Origin: Viridothelium virens
Taxonomy: Eukaryota > Ascomycota > Dothideomycetes > Trypetheliales > Trypetheliaceae
NCBI GenBank assembly: GCA_010094025.1
Contig: ML991850.1
Location: 1-64,000 of the forward strand
Length of the DNA: 64,000 nt
Direction of reading: 5' to 3'
Below, in pieces: positions 33,922-44,518 of this stretch (position 1 is its first letter; each line of letters begins with the position of its first letter). The translations under genes were made by a program, and so were the position numbers. Under the pieces are notes generated by a model. It saw nothing but the letters and a program-made list of their open reading frames with translations. It made no database searches and was not told the DNA's origin.

Positions 33922-36900
33922 CTACACTTTTGTCTCGCTTTGGGCCCTCCAAAATGCGCTCCTTCTTCCCAGGCAAGCATTATTCTCCGCTTCTCTGAGT
34001 ATGCTCACTATCTCCGTATTGGAATTGCTGTCGGAAGCTATTTCTGACGGTAGCCAAACACCTGCACTTCCGCCTCTAAGGAGGACATTAGCACCTGCGT
34101 CCAGGAGCTTGTTCATGAGGAGGGAATTGTCTTGCCCACATGATTGTCTGAAAAGCTTCTGCAGGCGGTCTTTGGAGAGGCAAACGTCTGGATCGTGCAT
34201 GAAGAGCCGCGTCGCTATTCTCCGTCTCTTTGCCTCAAAGGCTGGATCGATCACTGTATCTAAGACCGAGTTGCCATGATCGTCCTTCGGTCCCAAGGTG
34301 TCGCTATGCTGAAGCAGCAAATCAACCATCTCCTCAAAACTATCATCGAGATCATATGCTCCAAGTCTATGGATGAGCAGGTGAAGCGCCGTGCACCCGG
34401 CTACATCGACGGCATCCACATCGATCCGGCCGTCTTCGAGTAGCTGTGCCACCATTCGTGGCTTGCTCATAATAATTGCGCAGTGAAGCGCGGTGCAGCC
34501 CAAAGGATCTGCTTCCTGAATGGCTTGGTCGGACATTTTCGCAGTACCATCGGCGAAAGAATCGGCCTCTTGCATTACCAGTTGCCAAACCGCAGGATTC
34601 GATTCCTTGTTTTCAAAGCCTTTAAAAGTGTCGCGCTCCTCAGCTCCTGAGCCTGTACCTCCAGATCGCGCTATAGCAGTCACGTCTTCATGCTGCTCCA
34701 GTAACATCGCGTAATCAGCTGGTGTGCGACCACAAACGTCCCTTGCTGTTCGACTTGCTCCAGCTTCGGTCAATATTCGAACCTTCTCGAGGTTGCCGTA
34801 TGCGCAGGCCATATGAAGCCCTGTACGGCCGTCCTTGTCCTGCCTATCTAAAGACATGGCTGTCTGGACAAGATGTCTCACTATTTCGTCGGCCTCTGCA
34901 TCGTCTTGCTTTGCTGCGTAATGTAAGAGTGTGCAACTTGTTGCATCTACTGCATCAATGTTCGCGCCATACTGGAGCATTTTCTTGAAGATTCCGACTT
35001 TCTGGCTATGACCGTCGCCATCGACTCTTACTTTAAAGGCCTCTGCGGTCGATTCGATCAGGTACATCAAGGCAGTCCTCTTGTTGGCTGAGTCGCCTAG
35101 ATCTACTAGGCGTGGGAAGTCTCTATGATTGGCGAGCCACTGTGCACACACAACGTTTCCGCTTTCCATCGCTACGTGCAACGCCGTCTTTCCCGATGCA
35201 TCTTGGATACTGACATCCAGATCCGACCTATTGACGAAACTCTTCCACACGTCAGACTTCTGCTGGGATATTGCAAGCATGAATGCAGTTTGCGCGGAGA
35301 AATGAGAGTATGTCTTGTTCAAAAAAGCAGGCTCAGTCTTCGCTAGTATACAGTCTACAATCCCACAGTGCTTGCGCTGTACTGCTTGCCATAGCGCAGT
35401 AGCGCCTTGGTTGCATGTGATAGTAGCATCCGCACCAGCGTTGAGGAGGTCTCGGACGAGATCAATGTGACCTCTCATGCAGGCGATCATGATGGGTGTC
35501 CGGCCAGTGACTATGTCCTTCGCATTTATGTCCACACCGTAGTCTCGCTCCCGCAACAATCGGAGTTGCTCGAGCAAACCAAACCAAGCGCAGAGATGTA
35601 TTCCCGTTGACAAGGACCATGGCTCGAAATCCAGAGGAAAACTGCCAACAAGAGGGGCCATTTGGATTAATATCGACGGTGACACCCATAATTCTTGGAG
35701 GAATCGAAGCGCAGCATCCTGGGCCTTTTTAGAGATCGACTTCAAAAGATGGTGGCCCCAGCATTGCATCGCGTACCTCAAGAACGGACGACGTACGAAG
35801 GCCTCTGCATTGTTGTGCGGCGTGCCTCTCAAGCTGCTTAAGAACTCACTGGACTCCATGAGGCTCGTCAGACAGAGATGGGCCATGTCAAGGTTGACTT
35901 CTCGGAATTTCTCCTCGCAATCTTCGTACAAGAAGATCTTAACGGTATCGTGGAAAGGACGGATTTCCATGCTTCTTTCTCCGGAAATCGTGAGGAGATC
36001 GCCTGTTACGCGAAGGAGCTTGTCAGGTGTAAAATCCGGGCTCTCCTTACCCTGGCTGAGGTAGAGCTGCTCAAGTGCGCCTGCGAGATCGTCGAAAGTT
36101 AGATTCCTTTCAGCCTCATAAGATGCGGTTCGAACAAGCGCCAATGCGCATAGGCCTAGGTACCGATCGCCCTTATCCTCCTGCTCTAGAACCTTCTCGA
36201 GGAGACCACCAAAGTAGTCTGCCTCCGTCTGCGGCAAATGATCGAGCTTGTCTAAGATCTCCTCGAACGATTGGTTGTGACTGAGGTACTCGATGTAGAT
36301 TTTGGCTACAATGGGAAGCCCCGAAGCCCGGGCCGCAATGGTATTTTCCATTCTGCGAATTACCTGCTGGGCGTTGTTGAGCTTCTTCTTCAAGAGGGGA
36401 CTGCGGTCTATCTCGCGCTTGAGCTTTTGTTGGATATAGCCAAGCAGATTACTCTCGGTCGTCTTGAGCGGCATCTCTACGGCAGTATACGGCTCTTCCA
36501 TCTTATGTCCCCTGTCAAATGTGATGCGTTAGTAACCGTCATTTAATTAGAAGTCGCAGCAGGCTACCAGGCCACCTTAATCGACACACAGTACTCTCGG
36601 ACGACTTACTCATCGAGACAATGATAGCCATGGTCGATGCAGAGTTGACAAAGATGGTAGTCTCCCTCGTTACATACAGCGCACCGCCAATAGAGCACGA
36701 CACTGCTTCTTGCACATTCACTTCGGCTGCATCTGATGTTGATAACATTGCCGGGTTTTGCGGAGGATTGTGTGATTAGGATACTAACACGAGCGCTGGA
36801 TAGCTTGAGTAGCTCGTCCGCAACTGAGCCCTGAAAAGACTCAGGGCATTGCTCTACTCCATCTACCACGAAAAAGACTCCCTTGAAACCGGCGATTTCC

Positions 36901-37659
36901 TCGAGAATATAAGATCTTATCGCTGGCAGGGACGAGTCGATGGTGCTACTCGCACTAGCCCTAAGCTTCTCAAGAACACTGGAGGAGAGACCTTGTTGGA
37001 GCTTCGACTCGATGAGCTGTCGGAGAATAGTCCGCAACAAGGTGTCGACTGGTCTAGGCTCATTGTGAAGGAGGCGACGTTGCTCGCTCACAGCTTCTCC
37101 AGGCGCAAGAAAGAGGACGATAACAGCACGGTCAGTTCTCAGAAATCTCTCTTGCAGGTGTCTTGCGATGGCGGCGGCGAACATGGTCTGGATTTTCGAT
37201 CAGCCTGATCCAGACATAAGGGACTGTTTAATGCAGAACCTTGCCACATCCACGGTCTCCATACAAGCAAAGCTGCCATGATTTGCCCTGAAGCCAGTTC
37301 ATGTATTGTTCAGAGTCAAGGAACCATGATCGCATCTCAATATATCCCTTCAATTGCTTCTTCTGTGTCTGCTTGAAATCGAAGGGTGAAAGCTCATGCA
37401 GAAAAGCATCTTGCTGCTCGCCATTGAGTCGCAGATGCTTCGATTTCCTGATGGGCCGGAAGGATCTCGAAGGTGCAAACTCGTCTGTATGGTCGTCGAC
37501 AATATTTTTGGACTCGAATTGCTGCTGCTGCTGGGAAATGAGCTGGACGATTTCTAGCATTCGCGGTAACTGTTCAGCCTTGTCCCGATTCTTAAGTTCC
37601 GGGACTGCTTTCAGAATCAGGCTGCGCAATCTGCCAGCGGTGTTGGGCTCTTCTGCCAT
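33922..37659 (-). CDS. NACHT-ankyrin NLR-like protein with a ZZ-type zinc finger in the NTPase region
   Basis: Fungal NLR-like signalling protein: NTPase switch plus ankyrin sensor. Exons 37659-37240, 37187-36610 and 36511-33922 give 1195 residues. Walker A is GDRGCGKT (134-141), with the first intron falling between its Lys and Thr codons. Walker B is FFVVDG (244-249), and the strand ILITQSS follows. At about 292-337 a Cys/His cluster follows the pattern C-x4-C...C-x2-C...C-x2-C...H-x-C...H (RCAVC, HLCQLC, YHC, GHK), as in ZZ zinc fingers. The second intron interrupts this finger. A helical winged-helix-like arm comes next. From about residue 637 ankyrin repeats run almost to the end, for example TGRTPIMIACMRGHIDLVRD and DGRTGLHMACAYG. 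The N-terminal 110 residues match no effector domain I know. Confidence 0.9.
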
Positions 37660-38178
37660 GGCGGAGTTGAGTTAACAGTACTGCGGATATCATCTAGAGA
37701 AGGTCAAAACCGCCAGTCCACTGCGTTATAGAGTTATCAAAGCAGATGTTCGCCGAAGCTAGCCTTGGCGAGCCTCAGCTGGGGCCAGGTTGCAGTAACT
37801 CCGCAGTACGCGATAATTTACGGTGGAGATGCAGCCTGCCTGCTATATCCGCAACGATCAGCCCTGCCTGCAGATGGTAATTGACCAGTAATTTAACGTC
37901 GAAGTGGCACAACGGACCCGTTCCGTCAACAGCAACCCCTGAAAAGGCTCCGCTCAATAAAACCTACCTAGGTACTAGGCAACCACCGCAACGTTCACAT
38001 CTCAATGTAGTACTCGGCTGTTTAATCTGATCCACATCTATCGATCGCCTGGCGTTGCCTTTATGCCTTATTCACCGGTCGTAATCACGGAGCTGAACAC
38101 TATATATACGAAATCTCTTCGCGCAAGACTACGAGCCATTTGCACCCCAACGCATCTCTGTTTTTGCGCGCATTCATT
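37660..38178. other. Intergenic, divergent promoters of the NACHT-ankyrin and S41 genes
   Basis: About 520 bases between two divergent start codons. Includes a CCTACCTAGGTACTAGG palindromic cluster (about 37963-37979). TATATATA at about 38100-38107 lies some 75 bases upstream of the S41 ATG. Confidence 0.5.
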
Positions 38179-40989
38179 ATGCTTTGGAGTACGGCGTTGT
38201 CTATGGTCCTCCTTGGATGCTCAGCGGTGATTGGTGGCGACGATGTTGCATCGCAAACGGTCGATCTGAATGGTACTCCTCCTAGTCCGCAGCCTACAAT
38301 ATGCGGCGATATCGTCTCCGATAACATATATCAAGGTCAGTCGCTTGTGAAAGTACGAGGTTGCTGTCTAAACAAGCGATAGATCAATACTGGTTCTTTG
38401 CTTCCGACGTTATTGCTTGTCTGATCAGCGTCCCATTTCATCCCGAAGTCGCGAGCAGGTTCATAACTTACTTCAACGAAACGATGCAGTTCCAGAGCAC
38501 GTTGACCTATCTCAAAAATCCGCCATCGACGTATCAACAGCCGGCTTTGGATTTCCAAGCGCGACTGCAACAAATTCAGGACCGAGTCAATGCCGGCTTC
38601 TACCAGAATCAGTATGCTTTTGAAGCCGATCTCCAGGCGTTGAGTCAAGCTACACATGACTCCCATGCTGTCCTATATGCTGGAGCACTTAACCAGTTCA
38701 CCTTCGCAAGGCCAGTGATTAAGTCGATTGGCTGACACAGGAGGCTGACAGATTATTTACAGCCCCTTTGCTCTAGTCACAGTATCACCGGACGGCAAAC
38801 AAGTGCCTGAAATTTATTTCCACGGTAAGTGAAGTATCCCAATCAATATTGTAATATCCATTGACATTGGCATAGATGACCTCTTGGCATGTAACGGACA
38901 GCACTCAAACTGTACAGTTTCTGCAGTTGAAAGCATCAACAACGTCCCTGTGGTCGACTATTTGACTAGTTTCGCACAGAAAAATTCAATCGGCATGGTC
39001 GAGCCGCATGCAGATTGGAACAATCTTATGGAAAGTCCAGCTCAAGATATTATAGGTAGCGCCAATGCCTTCTCGGGTGGCGCCAACTTTTACGACGGCG
39101 ATGCCATTAATGTTACCTGGAAGAACAGTACCGAGCAAGGCTTCTACTGGCTTGCACTGTACAACAGCCCAGGCTTCACCGGACCGCTGACTACTGGCGG
39201 CGACTTCTATAACTACTTTGTCCTTGGCAATCCTCCGGCAAATTATGACGAGGAACTCCAGAAGTACTATTCTTCGTTACCTCCAGACAACTCGACCGGC
39301 ATTGACACGGACACCGCACCACTCCTGTCATGGAACTCTGTCTCCCCTGCATACCCAAACAATACTCTAACACGTCAACAATATCTGGGCTCTGATAGTT
39401 CAGGAATCATAACGAGCTACTATCTCGAGGATATTGAGACAGCGGTGTTGAGTATTCCATCATTCACGGAATATGGCAAAGGCATCGACACTTTTAGCAG
39501 CGCTGTGTCTGTCTTCACCGATGCGGCTAGTAAGAATAATGCGATCAAGATCATCATCGACTTGCAACAAAACACCGGCGGCCAAGCATCACTTGCGTTT
39601 GATACCTTTCGGCAATTCTTTCCTCATAAACTCCCATATGCAGGAAGTCGCATGCGATCGCACGAAATGGCAAATATAATTGGAAACACCTTCACAGCAT
39701 ATTTTCAAAGTCTAGACAGTGGAGATGAGGCTCAAGCATACTTTAACGCTCTTTATGAGGAATGGGTCGTTACTCCGCGACTCAACGCGGAGACTGGCCA
39801 GAACTTCAGCTCGTGGGCTGAATTCTACGGTCCGCAGCACTTCAATGGAGACTACTTCTCACTGACGCAGCGGTACAATTTATCTAGCCAGCTTTTTGAC
39901 GAGTCCGACCTGGACATCGATTTTCCAGACTGCTACTTCGACAATAGTTGCGACGATTCGACCCTGTGGCAGGGGAAAGACATAATTTTGCTGACTGATG
40001 GCCTTTGTACATCAGCATGCACGCTGTTTGTGGAGATGATGACACAGGATGCTGGAGCGCAAACGGTTGTGGTTGGCGGGCGACCAGAACCAGGACCTAT
40101 GCAGGCTGCAAGCGGATCTCGTGGTGCCACGTCGTACAGTAGCGATGAACTAGATGGCGACTTTGCTACAACAGTCGAAAAAAATGCGACTGCTGGGGAC
40201 CAGCTACCCCAAGTACGGGATCCTGGCATGGTCATCACTTATTTCGGTTTCACCTTGAGAGATCAGGTTCGACCAAACGCCACTACCCCAAATCAGTTCC
40301 TTTATCTTCCAGCGGACTGTCGCATTTATTGGACCTTTGCCAATATCAATGATTACGGTCGGCTCTGGCGAGATGTCTGGAATGCTAGATACAACGACAC
40401 TTCAATCTGCGTGCCTGGCTCAACAGGTGTCACCGCGCCCGCTAAGAACACGGCAAACGTCCGACAAAAGCGATCGACCCCAGCTAGCGATGTCAGCGTG
40501 GGAGAGTACATCGAGGATGGGCTTTCGCTATCTAGCTGGAAGGATCATCTCGGTGTTCCTGATGAGGATATCACTAGCAAATACAACAAGCCACTCACGC
40601 TCTGCGGAAATGGCAAAGGTGGGCCCGAGCAACGCTTGTGCAACAACGGCGCCATCTGTAAAAAAGTGGACTTCCCTTGCCGGAACACATCATGCAGAAG
40701 ACAATGCACTACGACGAACGGAAACATCGAGGACTTCGTTTGTCTCCAGTCATGCTTACCTACTAGTAACACCGGTGGGAACTGCAAGAATAACGAGCAG
40801 TGTCAGGGCTTTACATCTACAGGCTCGAAGCTTAACTCTGGAGGCAATCTGCGAGATCCGTCGCATAGTTATGAAGTGAAGTTAGGGTACTGCTACCCCT
40901 CACCAGCCACCGACTATCAATGCTCGTATCTGAAGCAGCAGCAGTCTCATCTGCAGGACGCTCTCAACGCTGGTGTAAGCAAAAGGTAG
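38179..40989 (+). CDS. Secreted S41-family (CPAF-like) peptidase
   Basis: Large extracellular protein of about 886 residues. Exons 38179-38335, 38383-38710, 38763-38824 and 38876-40989. A signal peptide is at the start (MLWSTALSMVLLGCSAVIGG). The middle carries an S41/CPAF-type core: KIIIDLQQNTGGQASLAFDTF, and the nucleophile block ILLTDGLCTSACTLFVEMM with Ser in TSAC, then VVVGGRPEPGPMQ. Many N-x-S/T sites fit secretion. A Cys-rich C-terminal domain (about 740-880) has at least 14 Cys. The second intron is either GC-AG (38711-38762, joining to FASPFALV) or GT-AG of only 37 bases (38715-38751, giving FARPIIYSPFALV); both keep frame. Substrate unknown. Confidence 0.88.
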
Positions 40990-41781
40990 TTTACGACGGC
41001 TATTGAGGCTCTAAAAGTTTTGGAAGCATCTTGGCGCGGTAATGTAATCTTGTCGCGTAGCTTTCGGTAATGGCATGAACGGAACGATCGGGAAGGTAAT
41101 TCATGTTGGTAATACCCTTTTGTATTGTATCTAATGCCAAATATTTCCTAACGGGCTCATGTCGAGCGCTCACTAAATGCTCTCAAGAAATGCAAGATGT
41201 TTTGGTGTCGGCTTCTAAGTCTGCTCAGAACTGCATTTTGCCGTTCAAAACGGGTTGACTTGCTCCTTCCAATGCCCATGTTCCATCCAACCGTCTTCCT
41301 TCATTTGTCCCTTTATTAACTCCATCCATTCACGCATTTCTGGAATTAAGGTACTGTGAAAGGTATTTTCATGGCTTCCGAAAAGACACTAATAAAATTT
41401 AATTGGTAGATAGCTGCGGTCGGGTAAATCTACGTCCAGATCTTGACTTCTTAAAAGTAGAAGTCACAATAGAATGGATAGAATGGGAATAGAGTTTGAT
41501 TCTATTCTAATAATAGAGTGAGAGTCTAGTGAGTTTGGAAACCTCTATTTTAGAATATTTAATAAGTAGTTTTTTTTTTTTTAATAAAGTGGATTAGATA
41601 TATTTAATCTACATATAAAAAAAAAGTAAATTCTGGATATTACTTATATATATCTCTCTAGATTCTGCTTGACATATATATTAGTTTATACAGCTATATT
41701 TCCGATCTCTGAAGAAGTTTCTGGACAATCTCATCGAAGATGACAATACTACAAGAAGTAGCTCTATAAATTGAAGCCGTT
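40990..41781. other. Intergenic with an AT-rich island
   Basis: From about 41390 to 41700 the DNA becomes strongly AT-rich, with TA-dinucleotide runs, a 14-base T run near 41570 and A runs near 41620. This contrasts sharply with both flanks. Such islands in ascomycetes usually mark DNA mutated by repeat-induced point mutation (RIP). I recognise no element inside. The island abuts the broken end of the MFS pseudogene. Confidence 0.6.
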
Positions 41782-42513
41782 TCAGCTACTTATCTTTTGA
41801 TGTTCGAGCTTCGGTACAAAGAATATGCTGAATACTGAAAGACAAGTACAGACTATAGAAGTAGTCCAATAGGCCCAGGGCCACCAGTTGAGCTGTGCTA
41901 ACAAGGTGGAAAATATAGCAGAGATGAGGAAGCCGTTGGGTGCGCAAGCACCGAAGATCGCAAAGGCCATGTTCTTCCGAACTCCACAAGTATATACCTG
42001 ACCGAGTACTCCTAAAGCGTTAGGAAGACAGATGGCAGAGCCTATGCCCTGTAATGCTCGGCAGACATCAAAGAAGATGATCGACTTCGACCAAACACTC
42101 AATCCAGCCAGCAGAGATGAGATTGCGAGTCAGACGTAGCCGAGTACAAGGAGCCATTTACGACCATATATGTCGCCAAGTCTGCCGGCAATCAATATAA
42201 ACGTGCCGAGAGTGAGGTTATATGCTGCCGAAAACCAACTGATCTGGGTGGGATCCTCTGTAGAAAACCCCTGAGCGATGATGTTCGCTGGAGCTAACCC
42301 TTGTGTAAAATCAGCCTGGATAAGTACTTGGGAGTAACAGACCGCGAAAAGGAATAAGACTTCGCGAAAAATTGTGCGTGGAAGCCCAGTCGTCTTTGAC
42401 TCAAGATTCTGTGACTCTACGCGAAGCATCGTTTCAGGCACGAGGCTTGTAGACTCAACCTTTTTAGGAGACTTCGCAGATGTAGCCTTTACTTCTGTGG
42501 AGTAAGATTCCAT
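41782..42513 (-). pseudogene. Truncated MFS drug/metabolite transporter (DHA2-like), broken
   Basis: N-terminal half of a major-facilitator transporter. From MESYSTEVK at 42513 the frame shows membrane helices 1-6 only. The loop motif GRLGDIYGRKWLLVLGY is after helix 2, and CRALQGIGSAICLPNALGVLG is in helix 4. A full 14-helix DHA2 protein would need about 300 more residues, and nothing downstream supplies them before the AT-rich island. A stop (TGA) interrupts helix 3 after LGYV, probably from a Trp codon, and the frame resumes at once with LAISSLLAGLSVW. Best read as a decaying gene. Such pumps often sit beside oxidoreductases in secondary-metabolite clusters, and a monooxygenase lies upstream. 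Confidence 0.8.
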
Positions 42514-43216
42514 TTCATAGAATTTCTATTGGCGTATGGATGATGAAAGACAAAGAGCGGCCTTAGAAAATCTTGAGGGTAGATACCGCAACACGAGAGA
42601 TAGAATGAAAGTAAGGGGGCGATAGTGAGAAGTTGGTAAAAACAAGCAGATGAAAGGACTTTTGATTGGATAAGATAGGTAGAGATGTAGGGAATATAAT
42701 TCTGAGGGTACGGAATAAGAGGCAACCTCGAAGATCTTCCGCATTACATCGTTATGGGCATCTAGGTAACAAGGTGGGTACTGCCGTACTAGAATAGCGG
42801 GCAAACTATATGGTTCTGGAATGAGTGTTACCGGCTTGCATATGATCCCTCCACCCTGTAGATACCGGACATGACGATGTTGTAAGTGCCCCACACTTTT
42901 CGGTATCATTTGTCCTACCTATATCAGCTGGTGTTCTCAACCATAGGCATTACTAAATAGAATCATTTGAAAATGTTCCCTTTCCCCTTTACATCTAAAT
43001 CTTTTGCGTAGTGCGGCCCGCAGGAATGAATACAACAGCGCAGTCAGACAGAGTTCGGCCTCCATTGCCATACTAGAGTGAGAAACGTCAGGAATAGCAC
43101 AAGCTACTCGGCTGACATGCATCTGCGGCAATCTCCTCATATCTGAGAGGGAAAGAAAGTGACAGCTTGCGAGCCTATGCCCATTAAAATTGTAGTGTAC
43201 TGTCCGATCGCTAACC
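42514..43216. other. Intergenic between the broken MFS gene and the monooxygenase
   Basis: About 700 bases with only motif-less short frames. Probably the old MFS promoter plus the 3' end of the monooxygenase gene. Confidence 0.45.
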
Positions 43217-44518
43217 TCATAGCGTCACGTCGGCACTCTCCATACACTCCGTCACTCCCGCATCGAAATCAATCTTGAATGGCCAGTCAAAGGCCGAATC
43301 CATTGCTGTTATGTCTTTATCTGGAGCTCCAGGCATTCTGCGAAGATCCATCTGGCGGTTCAAATCAAGCACGCGGTCGACACGTGCCTGACGAAATAAT
43401 TGCCAGCTGTATAGAGTCTTCTGGAGCTGGTCGTTTGTGGGCTTCTGGATGCTTGAGTTGAGAATCAATCGACCAAGCACGAGAGCGAAAGTATACGCAT
43501 CCTCAAAGGCTTGGTTAACGCCTTGACCAGCGCTGGGAGGAAGCGCATGAGCACTGTCACCAAGAATAGCTACGCGACCACAGCCGCCTGGAGCTTGAGC
43601 TGAAGTCCAGCGGTTGAGGCGCGGAATATGATAGAAGGGCCAAATTTTTAGGTTCGCGTGAGGAGTATCACGAACAGCATTTTGCACCATAGGCGGAAAG
43701 CGGTCAGCGTTCTGGCGAAAGAGTGCTTTTAAGGCTTCTTTATCGGCATCTAGATCTGTCCAATGCCCATGAGTAGCCTCTGACATTGCACGCTGGACGG
43801 TGATCATTACTTCATCGCCGCTAAAGGTTTGTGGTGCAATAACAAAAGCTCCCACTTTCGGCACCACTATACCTCCTGGTAGTGGATTGGCGTTTGATGC
43901 GTTGTTCAAGTCATCCAGGTCAGCCTTTGGAAGCTCTAGCTGCGCCGTGGGAATAGCTGCTACAATAGCTGCCATTGAACCAAAGGTAGGTTCCACTCCT
44001 GGTGCAAGATATCGCCGCACAGTCGAATGAATACCATCAGCACCAATCAATAGTGATGCAGTCTCGGTGGTACCATCTGCAAACTCCCAAGTGACGTTAT
44101 CATCTGTCTCGGACACAATCTGGGTGAATTTGCGACCGAAGTGAATGGGAATCCCCTCCTCGTGTGTCTTTGCGAGAAGCTCTTTTAGGACGGTGCGGCG
44201 ATATGTACGTAGCGCTCGGATTCCATGGCGCTTAAGACCACCATATTCAATAGTTTCTAAAATACGGCCGCTGTCGCCATCTTGGAAATAGATTCGGTCG
44301 AAATTATAGCCTTGAGTGTTCAAGAATTGATAGATTCCCAATTTTTCGAGTACTTTCAAGCCGTTTGGCGTCAACATAAGCCCACCTCCTATGTCAAGTG
44401 GGGCATCGCGGGCTTCATAAACTGACGTATTGATACCTTGCTGGTGGAGGGCGAGTGCCAGTGCAAGGCCGGAGAGCCCGGCGCCAATGATTGCTACGCA
44501 GAGAGCTGAGTCGTCCAT
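43217..44518 (-). CDS. FAD-dependent monooxygenase (salicylate/PHBH-like, class A)
   Basis: Flavoprotein hydroxylase using NAD(P)H and O2 on an aromatic or polyketide-like substrate. Single exon, 433 residues. FAD-binding GxGxxG is at the N-terminus (VAIIGAGLSGLALALAL), followed by YEARDAPLDIGGGLMLTPNG. The DG-type motif is LLIGADGIHSTVRRYL (about 155-170). The GD motif near residue 325 reads VAILGDSAHALPPSAGQGVNQAFEDAYTFA. The start is placed at the ATG giving MDDSALCVAIIGAG, the normal spacing. No transmembrane tail is evident. The nearest neighbour on the same strand is a broken MFS pump, so this may be the remnant of a small catabolic or secondary-metabolite cluster. Substrate unknown. 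Confidence 0.93.
   Translation of the reverse strand: MDDSALCVAIIGAGLSGLALALALHQQGINTSVYEARDAPLDIGGGLMLTPNGLKVLEKLGIYQFLNTQGYNFDRIYFQDGDSGRILETIEYGGLKRHGIRALRTYRRTVLKELLAKTHEEGIPIHFGRKFTQIVSETDDNVTWEFADGTTETASLLIGADGIHSTVRRYLAPGVEPTFGSMAAIVAAIPTAQLELPKADLDDLNNASNANPLPGGIVVPKVGAFVIAPQTFSGDEVMITVQRAMSEATHGHWTDLDADKEALKALFRQNADRFPPMVQNAVRDTPHANLKIWPFYHIPRLNRWTSAQAPGGCGRVAILGDSAHALPPSAGQGVNQAFEDAYTFALVLGRLILNSSIQKPTNDQLQKTLYSWQLFRQARVDRVLDLNRQMDLRRMPGAPDKDITAMDSAFDWPFKIDFDAGVTECMESADVTL

Noticed and set aside
38100-38107. TATATATA box as a proven promoter of the S41 gene
   Set aside because: Position is suitable but a short TA run alone is not evidence.
41390-41700. AT-rich island as a recognisable transposon or LTR element
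   Set aside because: No terminal repeats, no transposase or polymerase motif; only composition supports foreign origin.
41782-42513. Intact MFS transporter gene
   Set aside because: Only six helices, one internal stop and no continuation downstream; called a pseudogene.
42526-42909. 127-codon minus frame upstream of the MFS remnant
   Set aside because: No family resemblance; lies where the MFS promoter should be.
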